Shown here: positions 55,953-64,000 of the stretch, one piece after another | Position numbering within the stretch: position 1 is the stretch's first letter | Layout: every line of letters begins with the position of its first letter | Assembly: GCF_028553745.1 (NCBI RefSeq) | Contig: NZ_CP067129.1 | Span: 2,586,501 to 2,650,500 of the forward strand | Length of the DNA: 64,000 bases | Reading direction: 5' to 3' | Origin: Paracoccus seriniphilus | Lineage (GTDB): Bacteria > Pseudomonadota > Alphaproteobacteria > Rhodobacterales > Rhodobacteraceae | Notes under the pieces: generated by a model | Database searches by the model: none | What the model saw: only the letters and a program-made list of their open reading frames with translations | Told to the model about the DNA's origin: nothing | Position numbers and translations under genes: made by a program

Positions 55953-56834
55953 CTAACCGCGCGACAGTATCCAGGACATGACAACCTCGACCGCCTTGCC
56001 CCGTGCCGGTGACAGCCGCGACAGCAGGTAAAAATCGCGCTGGCCATTCAAGGCCCCGTCATGCACCTGCACCAGGCGGCCCGCGGCAATATCGTCAGCC
56101 ACCAGAAAGCGCGCGGCAAGGGCGATGCCCTGCCCCGCCAGCGCCGCATCAATCGTCAACGATGTCTGGTTCAGCCGCATTGCAGGGGCGGCCAGCCCCC
56201 CGACATGACCCAGCACGTGCCGCGCATATTCCGACCACAGGTCATGAGCATCATGCAGCAGCGTGAAAGAGGCAAACTGACCGGCATCCAGAGGCAACTC
56301 ATGCCCGGCAACCAGGGCTGGCGACGCCACCGCAATGACATCCTGGGAAAACAGCAGCCTGGCGTCCAGACTGGCACCAAAGGGCGGGGTGCCCTGCCGT
56401 ATCGCCAGGTCGATACCATCTGCGCGAAAGCTGGACAGCGCCTCGGTCGCCAGAATACGCAATTCGATCTCGGGATGCTGTCGGGTGAACTCTGGCAGCG
56501 CCGGGATCAGCCATTTCGAGGCCAGGGTCGGCGTGACGCTGATCGTGACCACCGCCGTGCGCGGGCGCAGGTCATCGGTGGCCTGCAGCAGGATATCGAA
56601 GGCGCGGGTGACCTGCTGATGATAGGCGCGCCCCGCTGCGGTAAAGGCCAGCCCCTTGGGTTGCCGCTGGAACAGGCGCAGACCCAGACGCTCTTCCAGG
56701 CCCCTGACCTGCTGGGCCACCGCGCCCTGGGTGACGCCCATTTCTTCGGCGGCAGCCCGGAAATTCAGATGCCGCCCCGACATTTCAAATGCCTTCAGCG
56801 CATTGAGCGGGGGGAGTTCAGGCTGTTTTGACAA
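55953..56834 (-). CDS. LysR-family regulator (GcvA-like)
   Basis: 293 aa. The HTH region (LPPLNALKAFEMSGRHLNFRAAAEEMGVTQGAVAQQVRGLE) is typical of the GcvA subgroup. The start is a TTG (MSKQPELPPLN), which gives the family-like N-terminus; the first in-frame ATG would cut into the HTH. Convergent with pxpA, 9 nt apart, and divergent from the SDR gene. It could control either neighbour. Confidence 0.88.
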   Translation of the reverse strand: MSKQPELPPLNALKAFEMSGRHLNFRAAAEEMGVTQGAVAQQVRGLEERLGLRLFQRQPKGLAFTAAGRAYHQQVTRAFDILLQATDDLRPRTAVVTISVTPTLASKWLIPALPEFTRQHPEIELRILATEALSSFRADGIDLAIRQGTPPFGASLDARLLFSQDVIAVASPALVAGHELPLDAGQFASFTLLHDAHDLWSEYARHVLGHVGGLAAPAMRLNQTSLTIDAALAGQGIALAARFLVADDIAAGRLVQVHDGALNGQRDFYLLSRLSPARGKAVEVVMSWILSRG

Positions 56835-56842
56835 TAGTTTTT

Positions 56843-56859
56843 CTACACTCAGATTGTAG
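56843..56859. promoter_or_regulatory. Dyad between divergent LysR and SDR genes
   Basis: CTACA-N7-TGTAG, a 17 bp inverted repeat placed 8 bp before the LysR start and 77 bp before the SDR ATG. The position suits an autoregulatory LysR site that also controls the divergent gene. Only the dyad is seen; no promoter boxes are convincing. Confidence 0.4.
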
Positions 56860-56936
56860 GGCTTCTCTCTCGCACTGCGCCATACCGCAGCATATATTCA
56901 CCTTAACCGAAACGGATGAATTCAGGGAAGCGCAAA

Positions 56937-57641
56937 ATGACTGTAGAAAAAGTAGCATTGGTGACGGCCGGCGGCAGTGGCATGGGTGCAGATGCAGCCC
57001 GCAGGCTGGCCGCAGACGGTTTTCATGTGGGCATCCTGTCCTCCTCGGGCAAGGGTGAGGCCCTTGGCAAGGAACTGGGCGGTTTTGGCGTCACCGGTTC
57101 GAACCTGTCGCAGGCCGATCTGGAAGCGCTGGTCAACGGCGCCGTGGAACGCTGGGGCCGCGTCGACGTGCTGGTGAACTCGGCTGGTCACGGCCCCAAG
57201 GGTCCGGTTCTGGAAATCCCGGACGAGGACTGGCATCAGGGCATGGAAGTGTATCTGATGAATGTGATCAGACCGACCCGTCTGGTCACGCCGCTGATGC
57301 AGGCGCAGGGCGGCGGCGCGATCATCAACATCTCGACCTTCGCCGCATTCGAACCCGACCCGCTGTTCCCCACCTCGGGCGTGTTCCGCGCCGGTCTGGC
57401 CGCATTCTCGAAACTGTTTGCTGACAAATATGCGGCTGACAATATCCGCATGAACAATGTGCTGCCCGGCTTCATCGACAGCCTGCCCGAAACCGAGGAT
57501 CGCCGCGCCCGCATCCCGATGGGCCGCTATGGTCACGCGGCCGAGGTGTCTTCGCTGATTTCCTTCCTGGCTTCGGAAGGCGGCGGCTATATGACCGGTC
57601 AGAACCTGCGTGTCGACGGCGGACTGACCCGTGCAGTCTGA
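56937..57641 (+). CDS. Short-chain dehydrogenase-like protein with altered active site
   Basis: 234 aa from MTVEKVALV (AGGGAAG 7 nt upstream; an ATG 21 nt earlier is less suited). Rossmann motif TAGGSGMGADAA (about 11-22) and NSAGHG are intact. The catalytic Ser is present (INISTF), but the Tyr-x3-Lys pair reads as TSGVFRAGLAA, so Tyr and Lys are both replaced. Cofactor binding is likely; standard SDR catalysis is doubtful. Overlapped by a small membrane protein gene. Confidence 0.87.
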   Translation: MTVEKVALVTAGGSGMGADAARRLAADGFHVGILSSSGKGEALGKELGGFGVTGSNLSQADLEALVNGAVERWGRVDVLVNSAGHGPKGPVLEIPDEDWHQGMEVYLMNVIRPTRLVTPLMQAQGGGAIINISTFAAFEPDPLFPTSGVFRAGLAAFSKLFADKYAADNIRMNNVLPGFIDSLPETEDRRARIPMGRYGHAAEVSSLISFLASEGGGYMTGQNLRVDGGLTRAV

Positions 57642-57879
57642 GCTTGCCCCATCGGCCCGTTCCGAGATGCTGGTGTTTGTCGTCAAATGGGCGGCATCAC
57701 TGATCCAGATCGTCGGCTATGGCGCCACGGCCTTCGGCCTGACTCCGTGGAACCTGTATTTCTTCGTTGTCGGCGTGCTGGGATGGTTCGTGGTCGGGGT
57801 TCTTTGGAAAGACCGGGCGATCATGCTGATCCATCTGGTCGCCTTGGCGGCCATGATTGCCGGCATGTCCAACGGCTGA
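57631..57879 (+). CDS. Small membrane protein (DUF6552-like)
   Basis: 82 aa from a GTG inside the end of the SDR gene (11 nt overlap). Two to three hydrophobic helices (about 15-37, 43-58, 64-79) with WNLYFFVVGVLGWFVVGVLWKDRAIMLIH; it resembles a family I know as DUF6552 in Rhodobacterales. No function known. Coupling to the SDR suggests joint action. Followed by a terminator. Confidence 0.75.
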   Translation: MQSELAPSARSEMLVFVVKWAASLIQIVGYGATAFGLTPWNLYFFVVGVLGWFVVGVLWKDRAIMLIHLVALAAMIAGMSNG

Positions 57880-57900
57880 GTCCTGGACAAGCAAGTAACT

Positions 57901-57928
57901 TCGGGCGCGATTTTTTCGCGCCCGATTT
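57901..57928 (+). terminator. Rho-independent terminator after the small membrane protein gene
   Basis: TCGGGCGCGA (57901-57910) pairs with TCGCGCCCGA (57916-57925), loop of five T, then TTT. Starts 21 nt after the stop codon. Confidence 0.85.
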
Positions 57929-58224
57929 CCGTTTCTGATCCGGCTATCGTGGCGGAAGACGCCATGGGGACTGTCTCCCCCGGCATGAACGCGGCAAGTT
58001 GGATGTCATCCTCGTCGATGACGTCCGGTTCGGTGCGCATCCCCTTGCCCTTGTCCCGAGCGTCACGTCAGGAATCGCATGTTCAGATTTCAAGCGGTGA
58101 GACGACCGACCAGACATTCCCCATAGATTTTCTCAGGATTGACATCGCCAAAAGGTTTTGTCAGGTCTTTTGCAATCAAGGTCGCCTCGATCAGGCGGCT
58201 GACAAGCCGAATCGAGAGGACATC
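57929..58224 (+). promoter_or_regulatory. Leader region of the imelysin operon
   Basis: About 300 bp without a supported gene. A consensus -35-like TTGACA lies at 58139-58144, and TGACA-N14-TGTCA (58140-58163) forms a loose dyad around CAAAAGGTTTTG. An iron-responsive operator is expected for this operon but I cannot match a known Irr or RirA box. The remaining sequence shows no structure. Confidence 0.35.
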
Positions 58225-59481
58225 ATGAAAACGACCCTCGCCATCTCTGCGCTGGCCTGCGCCGTCGCGGCCCCGGCCTTTGCCGGAAAAACGGAAGTAG
58301 TCGCCAATTATGTCGCCATCGGACATGCGGCCTATGAAGACAGCCTGCTGAAGGCGCGCGAACTGCAAGCCGCTGTAGACGCCCTGCTGGCAGAGCCCTC
58401 GGCGCAAACGCTGAATGCCGCCCGTCAGGCCTGGGTCGCCGCCCGCGTTCCCTATCTGCAGACCGAGGTGTTCCGCTTTGGCAATGCCATCGTGGACGAC
58501 TGGGAAGGCAAGGTGAACGCCTGGCCGCTGGACGAAGGTCTGATCGATTACGTCGATCCCTCCTATGGCGGTGCATCTGATGCCAATGAATATGCGGCGC
58601 TGAATGTCGTCAGCCATCCGGAATTCACCCTGTCGGGCAAGACCGTGGACGCCAGCGAGATCACTCCGGCGCTGCTGTCGGACACCCTGCATGAAGCCGA
58701 TGCAATCGAGGCCAATGTCGCCACCGGCTATCACGCCATCGAATTCCTTTTGTGGGGTCAGGACCTGAACGGCACCGACCACGGCGCCGGGCAACGCCCC
58801 TGGACAGACTTCGCCACGGGCGAGGCATGCACCGGCGGCAACTGCGACCGCCGGGGCGCCTATCTGCAGGCGGCGACCGAACTGCTGATCAGCGACCTGG
58901 AATGGATGACCGAACAATGGGGTGACGGCGGCGAGGCGATGGCTGCGCTGACCTCGGACCCGGATGCGGGCGTCATTGCCATGCTGACCGGCATGGGCAG
59001 CCTGTCATATGGCGAACTGGCGGGCGAGCGGATGAAGCTGGGCGTCATGCTGAACGATCCCGAAGAGGAACAGGACTGCTTCTCGGACAACACCCACAAC
59101 AGCCATTACTACGATGGACTGGGCATCCGGAATGTCTATCTGGGCGAATACACCCGAGTGGATGGCAGCATTGTCTCGGGCGAAAGCCTCTCTTCACTGG
59201 TCGCGGCCACCGATTCCGATGTCGATCAGGCGTTGAAGGCCGGGCTGAATGACAGCGTCGCCAAGCTGGGCCGCATCAAGACCGCTGCAGAAGCCGGCAC
59301 CTCTTACGACCAGATGCTGGCACGCGGCAATGATGCCGGCGAGGCGCTGATCATGGCGGCCGTTGATGCGCTGGTTGCACAAACGCAGGACATCGAGCGC
59401 GCCGTGACCGCGCTGGGGCTGCAGGAAATCGGATTTGAAGGCTCGGACAGCCTCGATTCCCCTGATGCCGTCTTCCAGTAA
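58225..59481 (+). CDS. Imelysin/ICMP-family periplasmic protein (1)
   Basis: 418 aa with signal peptide (1-20, ending AFA). Two imelysin domains. The GxHxxE metal-binding signature is GYHAIE (H170, E173). Relatives include the iron-regulated IrpA of cyanobacteria and EfeO-type proteins; a role in periplasmic iron handling is likely. Start with AGAGGACATC just before the ATG. Overlaps the DUF1111 gene by 17 nt. Confidence 0.9.
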   Translation: MKTTLAISALACAVAAPAFAGKTEVVANYVAIGHAAYEDSLLKARELQAAVDALLAEPSAQTLNAARQAWVAARVPYLQTEVFRFGNAIVDDWEGKVNAWPLDEGLIDYVDPSYGGASDANEYAALNVVSHPEFTLSGKTVDASEITPALLSDTLHEADAIEANVATGYHAIEFLLWGQDLNGTDHGAGQRPWTDFATGEACTGGNCDRRGAYLQAATELLISDLEWMTEQWGDGGEAMAALTSDPDAGVIAMLTGMGSLSYGELAGERMKLGVMLNDPEEEQDCFSDNTHNSHYYDGLGIRNVYLGEYTRVDGSIVSGESLSSLVAATDSDVDQALKAGLNDSVAKLGRIKTAAEAGTSYDQMLARGNDAGEALIMAAVDALVAQTQDIERAVTALGLQEIGFEGSDSLDSPDAVFQ

Positions 59482-61024
59482 GAAGATCTGGCGGCTTCTG
59501 CCGCTTCTGTCGCTCTGCGCCGCACCGGTCCTTGCTCTAGGGCCGGTGTTGCCGGATTTGCATCTGGAGGCCACGCCACGCACGGCCGGGGAAAGCGCAC
59601 GGATTTCCGCGGTCACCGCGCCGACAGACGATTTTTCCAAGCCTGAACGTTTCGAAACGAACCCCGGCGGGGCGGCGACAGTGCGGGCACGTGATGATGC
59701 CGACGCCTTTTCGCTGCCTTCGGGGAATATCTCTTTCGAAGGCGAGTTGAAGTTCAAGGTGGGCAACGGCTTGTTTCGCAAGCTGTGGGTGTCTTCGCCC
59801 TCGTCGACGCTGGCATCCGACGGGCTGGGGCCGTTGTACAATTCGCGCGGCTGTCAGAATTGCCACCTGAAGGACGGGCGCGGTCATCCGCCCGACGATC
59901 CCGATGCGCCGGGAGGGTCGATGTTCCTGCGCCTGTCTGTTCCCGCGTCCGAAAATGACGACAGCAGCGAGATCGAGCACTATCTGGCCGGGACCGGCAA
60001 TCCCTATACCCCGACCAGGCCCGACCCCGTCTATGGCGGACAGTTGCAGGATCTGGCCGTGGCCGGACATCCTGCCGAAGGGCATATGGAAATCACCTAT
60101 CACGAGGTCGAAGTGCCTCTGTCGGGAGGCGAAACAGCCAGCCTGCGCGTGCCCGAGTATCGCATTGCCAACCCGGGCTATGGCGAACTGCGCGAGGATC
60201 TGATGATCAGCCCGCGCGTGGCCCCGCCGATGATCGGGCTGGGCTTGCTGGAAGCAATTCCGGCACAGGACATTCTTGCCGGGGCCGATCCGGATGATGC
60301 CGATGGCGACGGCATTTCGGGGCGCGCACAGATCACATGGTCGGCGCGCTATCAGCAACCGATGCTGGGGCGCTTCGGCTGGAAGGCCGGAATGCCGACC
60401 ATCGAGGAACAATCCGCCTCTGCCTTCTCCGGCGATATCGGCATCTCGAACCCGCTGCACCGCTCACCGGCCGGTGACTGCACCCAGGTCCAGCAGGATT
60501 GCCTTGCAGCACCCCATGGTGCCGATGACGTCCGGGGCGATGAAATCGACGCCGAAGGGCTGGAGCTGGTGACATTCTACAGCCGCAACCTCGGCGTTCC
60601 CGCGCGCCGCGATGTCGATGATCCGCAGGTTCTGCAGGGCAAGCAGGTGTTTTACGACACCGGCTGCGCCGATTGCCACCGCCCGAAACATGTCACCGCC
60701 CGCATGGAAAACCGCCCTGAACAAAGCTTTCAGCTGATCTGGCCCTATACCGACCTGCTGTTGCATGACATGGGCGAGGGGCTGGCGGATCATCGCCCCG
60801 AAGGTCTGGCAAACGGTCAGGAATGGCGCACCGCGCCGCTTTGGGGTATCGGTCTGACGGAACAGGTCAACGGGCACAGCATGCTGCTGCATGACGGGCG
60901 CGCGCGCTCGGTCCTCGAGGCCATCTTGTGGCATGGCGGCGAGGCCCAGGCTTCCCGTGATGCCGTTATCGCGATGCCGCCCGAAGACAGGGCAGCACTG
61001 CTTCGGTTTCTGGATAGCCTGTAA
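59465..61024 (+). CDS. Di-heme cytochrome c-like oxidoreductase (DUF1111)
   Basis: 519 aa exported protein (signal peptide about 1-25) with two c-type haem sites CQNCH (130-134) and CADCH (401-405). Belongs to the DUF1111 thiol oxidoreductase-like group related to MauG/di-haem peroxidases, always next to imelysins. Probably oxidises or reduces iron in the periplasm. Its stop overlaps the second imelysin start (TAATG). Confidence 0.9.
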   Translation: MPSSSKKIWRLLPLLSLCAAPVLALGPVLPDLHLEATPRTAGESARISAVTAPTDDFSKPERFETNPGGAATVRARDDADAFSLPSGNISFEGELKFKVGNGLFRKLWVSSPSSTLASDGLGPLYNSRGCQNCHLKDGRGHPPDDPDAPGGSMFLRLSVPASENDDSSEIEHYLAGTGNPYTPTRPDPVYGGQLQDLAVAGHPAEGHMEITYHEVEVPLSGGETASLRVPEYRIANPGYGELREDLMISPRVAPPMIGLGLLEAIPAQDILAGADPDDADGDGISGRAQITWSARYQQPMLGRFGWKAGMPTIEEQSASAFSGDIGISNPLHRSPAGDCTQVQQDCLAAPHGADDVRGDEIDAEGLELVTFYSRNLGVPARRDVDDPQVLQGKQVFYDTGCADCHRPKHVTARMENRPEQSFQLIWPYTDLLLHDMGEGLADHRPEGLANGQEWRTAPLWGIGLTEQVNGHSMLLHDGRARSVLEAILWHGGEAQASRDAVIAMPPEDRAALLRFLDSL

Positions 61025-62004
61025 TGCGCCTGATATATCTGCTTGCCTTTCTCCCCCTGCCCGCCATGGCCGATGTCGCCACTGCGGTTGACAACCATAT
61101 CCTACCGGCAACGGAGCAGTTTGCCTCTTCCGCCCATGCGCTGGCCGAGACGGCCGCCGCGGATTGCACGCCCGAGGCCCTGCGCCCGGCCTATCAATCC
61201 AGCTTTGATGCATGGATGGGCCTGTCGCATCTGGGCTTTGGTCCCCTGGAAGAGGATGGCCGTGCGCTGACCATCGAATTCTGGCCCGATCCGCGCGGCC
61301 TGGTGGCGCGGACGGTGCGCGGCCTTGTCTCGGATTCCGATTCGGTCGTCGATGATGCGACGGAATTCACCGAAGTCTCCATCGCAGGGCGCGGGCTGAT
61401 GGCGCTGGAGCAAATGCTTTACGATGCCGATCTGCGCGCGCTTGCGGGCGAGGATTATGCCTGCCGCTATACCCGCGCGCTGGCCGTCGACCTGGCCGCG
61501 CTTGGCGATGCCATCGCGCAGGACTGGCAAAACCATGCCCAGCTGATGCTGTCTGCCGGAGAGCCGGACAACAGCCGTTATCTGTCTGACAAGGAACCCA
61601 CGCAGGTTCTTTATACGGCACTGCTTTCGTCGCTGGAATTTGACGCCGACCAGCGGCTGGGTCGCCCGATGGGCAGTTTCGACAAGCCACGCCCGAAACT
61701 GGCCGAGGCCTGGCGCTCGGACCGACCGCTGCGCAATATCCAGCTGTCGCTGGCGGCACTACGCGATCTGGCCACGACCGTGTCGGATCATCCGATTCCG
61801 GTGACAGATGCCGCTTTCGCCACGGCCCTGGAAACCACTGAAAAACTTGACGATCCCCGCCTGAGCGGTGTCGAGGATCCCCAGCACCGGCTGAAGGTGG
61901 AAATCCTGCAACAGCAGATCCGCGCGATCAGAACCGCCGTCCAGGCCGAAATCGGCGGCGAACTTGGCCTGACGGCCGGATTCAATTCAAAGGACGGGGA
62001 CTGA
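61024..62004 (+). CDS. Imelysin-family periplasmic protein (2)
   Basis: 326 aa with signal peptide (1-16, cut after AMA). One imelysin-like all-helical region. The GxHxxE motif is not visible; instead it has FWPDPRG and SDKEPTQVLYTALLSSLEF. It forms a fixed trio with the first imelysin and the di-haem protein. 1 nt overlap upstream and 1 nt gap downstream. Confidence 0.88.
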   Translation: MRLIYLLAFLPLPAMADVATAVDNHILPATEQFASSAHALAETAAADCTPEALRPAYQSSFDAWMGLSHLGFGPLEEDGRALTIEFWPDPRGLVARTVRGLVSDSDSVVDDATEFTEVSIAGRGLMALEQMLYDADLRALAGEDYACRYTRALAVDLAALGDAIAQDWQNHAQLMLSAGEPDNSRYLSDKEPTQVLYTALLSSLEFDADQRLGRPMGSFDKPRPKLAEAWRSDRPLRNIQLSLAALRDLATTVSDHPIPVTDAAFATALETTEKLDDPRLSGVEDPQHRLKVEILQQQIRAIRTAVQAEIGGELGLTAGFNSKDGD

Positions 62005-62005
62005 G

Positions 62006-63082
62006 ATGCTGGGGCGGCGCAATTTTCTGGCCGCGCTGGCGGCGGGGGCGATGCTGCCGCGCCTGTCATGGGCCGATGCCGGAGCGCCCGCCATTCTGGG
62101 TGCCGCGCGCGAGGCTGATGGCGGCTATGCGTTGTTCGGAATCGGTGCCGATGGGTCGGATCGCTTCCGCATTCCGCTGCCCTCACGCGGTCATGCCGCC
62201 GCCGCCCATCCCACAGCGCCCGAGGCCGTCGCCTTTGCGCGCAGCCCCGGCACCTTTGCCGTGGTTCTGAACTGTGTCACGGGCGCGGTCATTGCGCGGC
62301 TTGACGCGCCAGAGGGACGACATTTCTACGGCCATGGCACCTTCATTGCCGATGGCGAGATCCTCTGCACCTCGGAAAACGATTATGCGACGGGACAGGG
62401 CCGGATCGGGCTGTGGTCGCGGCGCGAAAACTGGCGTCGCGTCGGCGAAATCGCAACCCATGGCATTGGCCCGCATGAGATCAAGCGCATGGAGGGCGAT
62501 GTTCTGGTCGCTGCCAATGGCGGCTATCGCAGCGATCCGGCACGGCCCGGCGAAAAGCTGGATGTGGCGCAGATGCGTCCGAACCTGTCTTACATCAGCC
62601 CCGATGGCGAATTGCTGGACCAGATCGAACTGGACGCTGACCTGCGCCTGAACTCGATCAGGCATATCGCCTTTGGTCAGGACGGTCTGGTGGCTTTCGG
62701 CATGCAATGGCAGGGCGATCCCGCCGACGGCGTTCCTCTGCTGGGCCTGCACAGGCGCGGCGAGCCCGTCCGGCTGGATGGCATGCCGATCTACGAGGCC
62801 ATCGCCATGCAGGGTTATGTCGGCTCGGTCGCATTTGATGCCGACCGCAGGCGGGTCGCCATCAGCTCGCCACGCGGCGGACGTGTGCAGGTCTTTGACG
62901 ACCACGGCACCCATCTGCAAACCATCCTGCGCGAGGATGTCTGCGGCATCGCCCCCGCCCCTCATGGATTTTTCCTGTCCGATGGTCTGGGTGGTCTGAT
63001 GCAGGCCGACAACGAACTGCGCCCGCTTGCCAAGGCCCGGCAGCGCGCATGGGATCATCATCTGGTGCCCGTGCACGCATGA
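62006..63082 (+). CDS. DUF1513 protein, Tat-exported
   Basis: 358 aa with a twin-arginine-like signal (GRRNFLAALAAGAML, residues 3-17). The mature part looks like a beta-propeller (repeated FAVVLNCVTGAVIARL, GEILCTSENDYATGQG, GHGTF segments). Last gene of the imelysin operon, as in other proteobacteria. Tat export suggests a folded or metal-loaded cargo. Ends just before a 24 bp perfect palindrome. Confidence 0.88.
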   Translation: MLGRRNFLAALAAGAMLPRLSWADAGAPAILGAAREADGGYALFGIGADGSDRFRIPLPSRGHAAAAHPTAPEAVAFARSPGTFAVVLNCVTGAVIARLDAPEGRHFYGHGTFIADGEILCTSENDYATGQGRIGLWSRRENWRRVGEIATHGIGPHEIKRMEGDVLVAANGGYRSDPARPGEKLDVAQMRPNLSYISPDGELLDQIELDADLRLNSIRHIAFGQDGLVAFGMQWQGDPADGVPLLGLHRRGEPVRLDGMPIYEAIAMQGYVGSVAFDADRRRVAISSPRGGRVQVFDDHGTHLQTILREDVCGIAPAPHGFFLSDGLGGLMQADNELRPLAKARQRAWDHHLVPVHA

Positions 63083-63087
63083 CGGAT

Positions 63088-63111
63088 CGGTCACGCCCTA
63101 GGGCGTGACCG
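63088..63111. terminator. 24 bp perfect palindrome between convergent genes
   Basis: Twelve bases followed by their exact reverse complement, centred on CTAG, lying between the DUF1513 stop and the glgP stop and containing the glgP TAG. It probably ends both transcripts, although neither side has a T run. The hairpin loop must open from the centre. Confidence 0.5.
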
Positions 63112-64000
63112 GTGTGACATCCCAGATGTCGCGCATATAGCCACGAATGGTCCGGTCCGAAGAAAAATAGCCCGAACGCGCGATATTCAGTGCCGCCATC
63201 CGGTCCCAGTGGCGGGTGTCGCGAAAGGCGCTGTCCACCCGGCGCTGGGTGGCAAAATAATCGCCGAAATCCGTTGCCACCAAGAAGGGATCATCATTCC
63301 ATGTACGATCCAGCAGCGAAAAATAGGGATCGGCACGCCCACCCGAAAAACGCCCCTCGGCAATCATGTGCAGCGCCGCCTTAAGGTCCTCATTGGCCTC
63401 GATGGCCGCGCGGGCGTGGCCCGGTGTCGCCAGAACGCCGCCCACCTCATCCGCCGTCAGCCCGAACAGAAAGAAATTCTCGGCCCCGACCTGCTCGCGA
63501 ATTTCGACATTGGCCCCATCCAGCGTACCAATGGTCAGCGCCCCGTTCATGGTGAATTTCATGTTGCCGGTGCCCGAGGCCTCTTTTCCCGCGGTCGAAA
63601 TCTGTTCGGACAGATCCGAGGCCGGGATCAGATCCTCGGCCATCGAGACATTGTAGTTTGGCGGATAGGCGATCTGCAGGAATTTCGAGGTCACCGGATC
63701 CTTGTTGATCGTCGCGGCAACATCATTGATCAGATGGATGACCGTCTTGGCCAACCAATAGCCGGGCGCGGCCTTGCCCCCGAAGATCTTGACGCGCGGC
63801 GTCCAGTCGCCATTGGGGTCGTCATGGATTCGACGCCACAGGGCAATCGCCTCCAGAATGTTCAGCAACTGGCGCTTGTATTCATGGATACGCTTGACCT
63901 GAACGTCAAAGATCGCATCCGGGTCGGCGCTGACGCCCAGATCGTGCAGCAGCCCGTCCGACAGCCAGACCTTGTTGGCACGTTTTGCGCCGCGCAGCCG
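63098..64000 (-). CDS. glgP: Glycogen phosphorylase, C-terminal 300 residues (start off window)
   Basis: Releases glucose-1-phosphate from glycogen. Only the C-terminal third is inside the window; the frame is open to the edge (codons reach base 64000). The PLP-lysine segment EASGTGNMKFTMNGA and TIGTLDGANVEI are intact, as is the KVKRIHEYKRQLLNILE block before it. The stop codon lies inside the 24 bp palindrome. Confidence 0.95.
   Translation of the reverse strand, partial: RLRGAKRANKVWLSDGLLHDLGVSADPDAIFDVQVKRIHEYKRQLLNILEAIALWRRIHDDPNGDWTPRVKIFGGKAAPGYWLAKTVIHLINDVAATINKDPVTSKFLQIAYPPNYNVSMAEDLIPASDLSEQISTAGKEASGTGNMKFTMNGALTIGTLDGANVEIREQVGAENFFLFGLTADEVGGVLATPGHARAAIEANEDLKAALHMIAEGRFSGGRADPYFSLLDRTWNDDPFLVATDFGDYFATQRRVDSAFRDTRHWDRMAALNIARSGYFSSDRTIRGYMRDIWDVTPVTP

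Noticed and set aside
57949-58224. 92-codon N-terminal extension of the first imelysin
   Set aside because: The extension has no signal character, whereas the ATG at 58225 begins a clean signal peptide with a ribosome site.

Overview
The window is GC-rich, densely packed bacterial chromosome. Gene content and order point to an alphaproteobacterium of the Rhodobacterales, most likely Paracoccus or a close relative. Supporting signs are the petP-petR pair, the nrnC-kdsD-lptCAB-hpf-ptsN order, cobA facing a photolyase/TspO/cyclopropane synthase group, and many GTG/TTG starts with 1-4 nt overlaps. I see no rRNA, IS element, prophage or CRISPR array; one tRNA-Leu(CAG) is present. Both ends cut genes: an RND efflux permease on the left and glycogen phosphorylase on the right.

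Left third (1-23500). Minus strand: RND efflux pair, a family-4-type uracil-DNA glycosylase, and petP-petR. ilvE follows on the plus strand with a textbook terminator. Then comes a minus-strand envelope and stationary-phase operon (nrnC, kdsD, lptC, lptA, lptB, hpf, ptsN) and a separate 62-codon Arg-rich gene with its own promoter. The plus strand continues with a GMC oxidoreductase, an NDUFA9-like reductase, uppP, and the glutamate synthase operon gltD-(exported unknown)-gltB. That operon is preceded by two identical-type 15 bp palindromes 74 bp apart.

Middle (23500-47950). A fully overlapping MoxR-DUF58-DUF4381-like-VWA-VWA-TPR-BatD operon (Bat/aerotolerance type) ends in a DUF1269 gene and is followed by mtgA, a GST and queG. 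A 1019-residue RTX calcium-binding protein and cobA lie on the minus strand. A light/oxidative-stress group follows (photolyase, TspO-like, Cfa-like), in which tspO has a GGAAC-N16-CGTT ECF promoter match. mobA diverges from an iron-siderophore energy module (SIP reductase, ExbB, two ExbD, TonB). Next are a SIS isomerase, a YgiC/YgiB pair and gluconokinase.

Right third (47950-64000). An accessory catabolic operon runs LysR, DUF1445, TRAP DctP-Q-M, DUF2848 and PxpB-C-A (5-oxoprolinase), closed by a convergent second LysR. The inferred role is import of 5-oxoproline or a related cyclic amide and its conversion to glutamate. A short-chain dehydrogenase with a degenerate active site, overlapped by a small membrane protein, follows. 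Then comes an imelysin / di-heme DUF1111 / imelysin / DUF1513 periplasmic module of the iron-acquisition type. Coordinates of internal starts were chosen from reading frame, Shine-Dalgarno position and family N-termini; no database search was possible.
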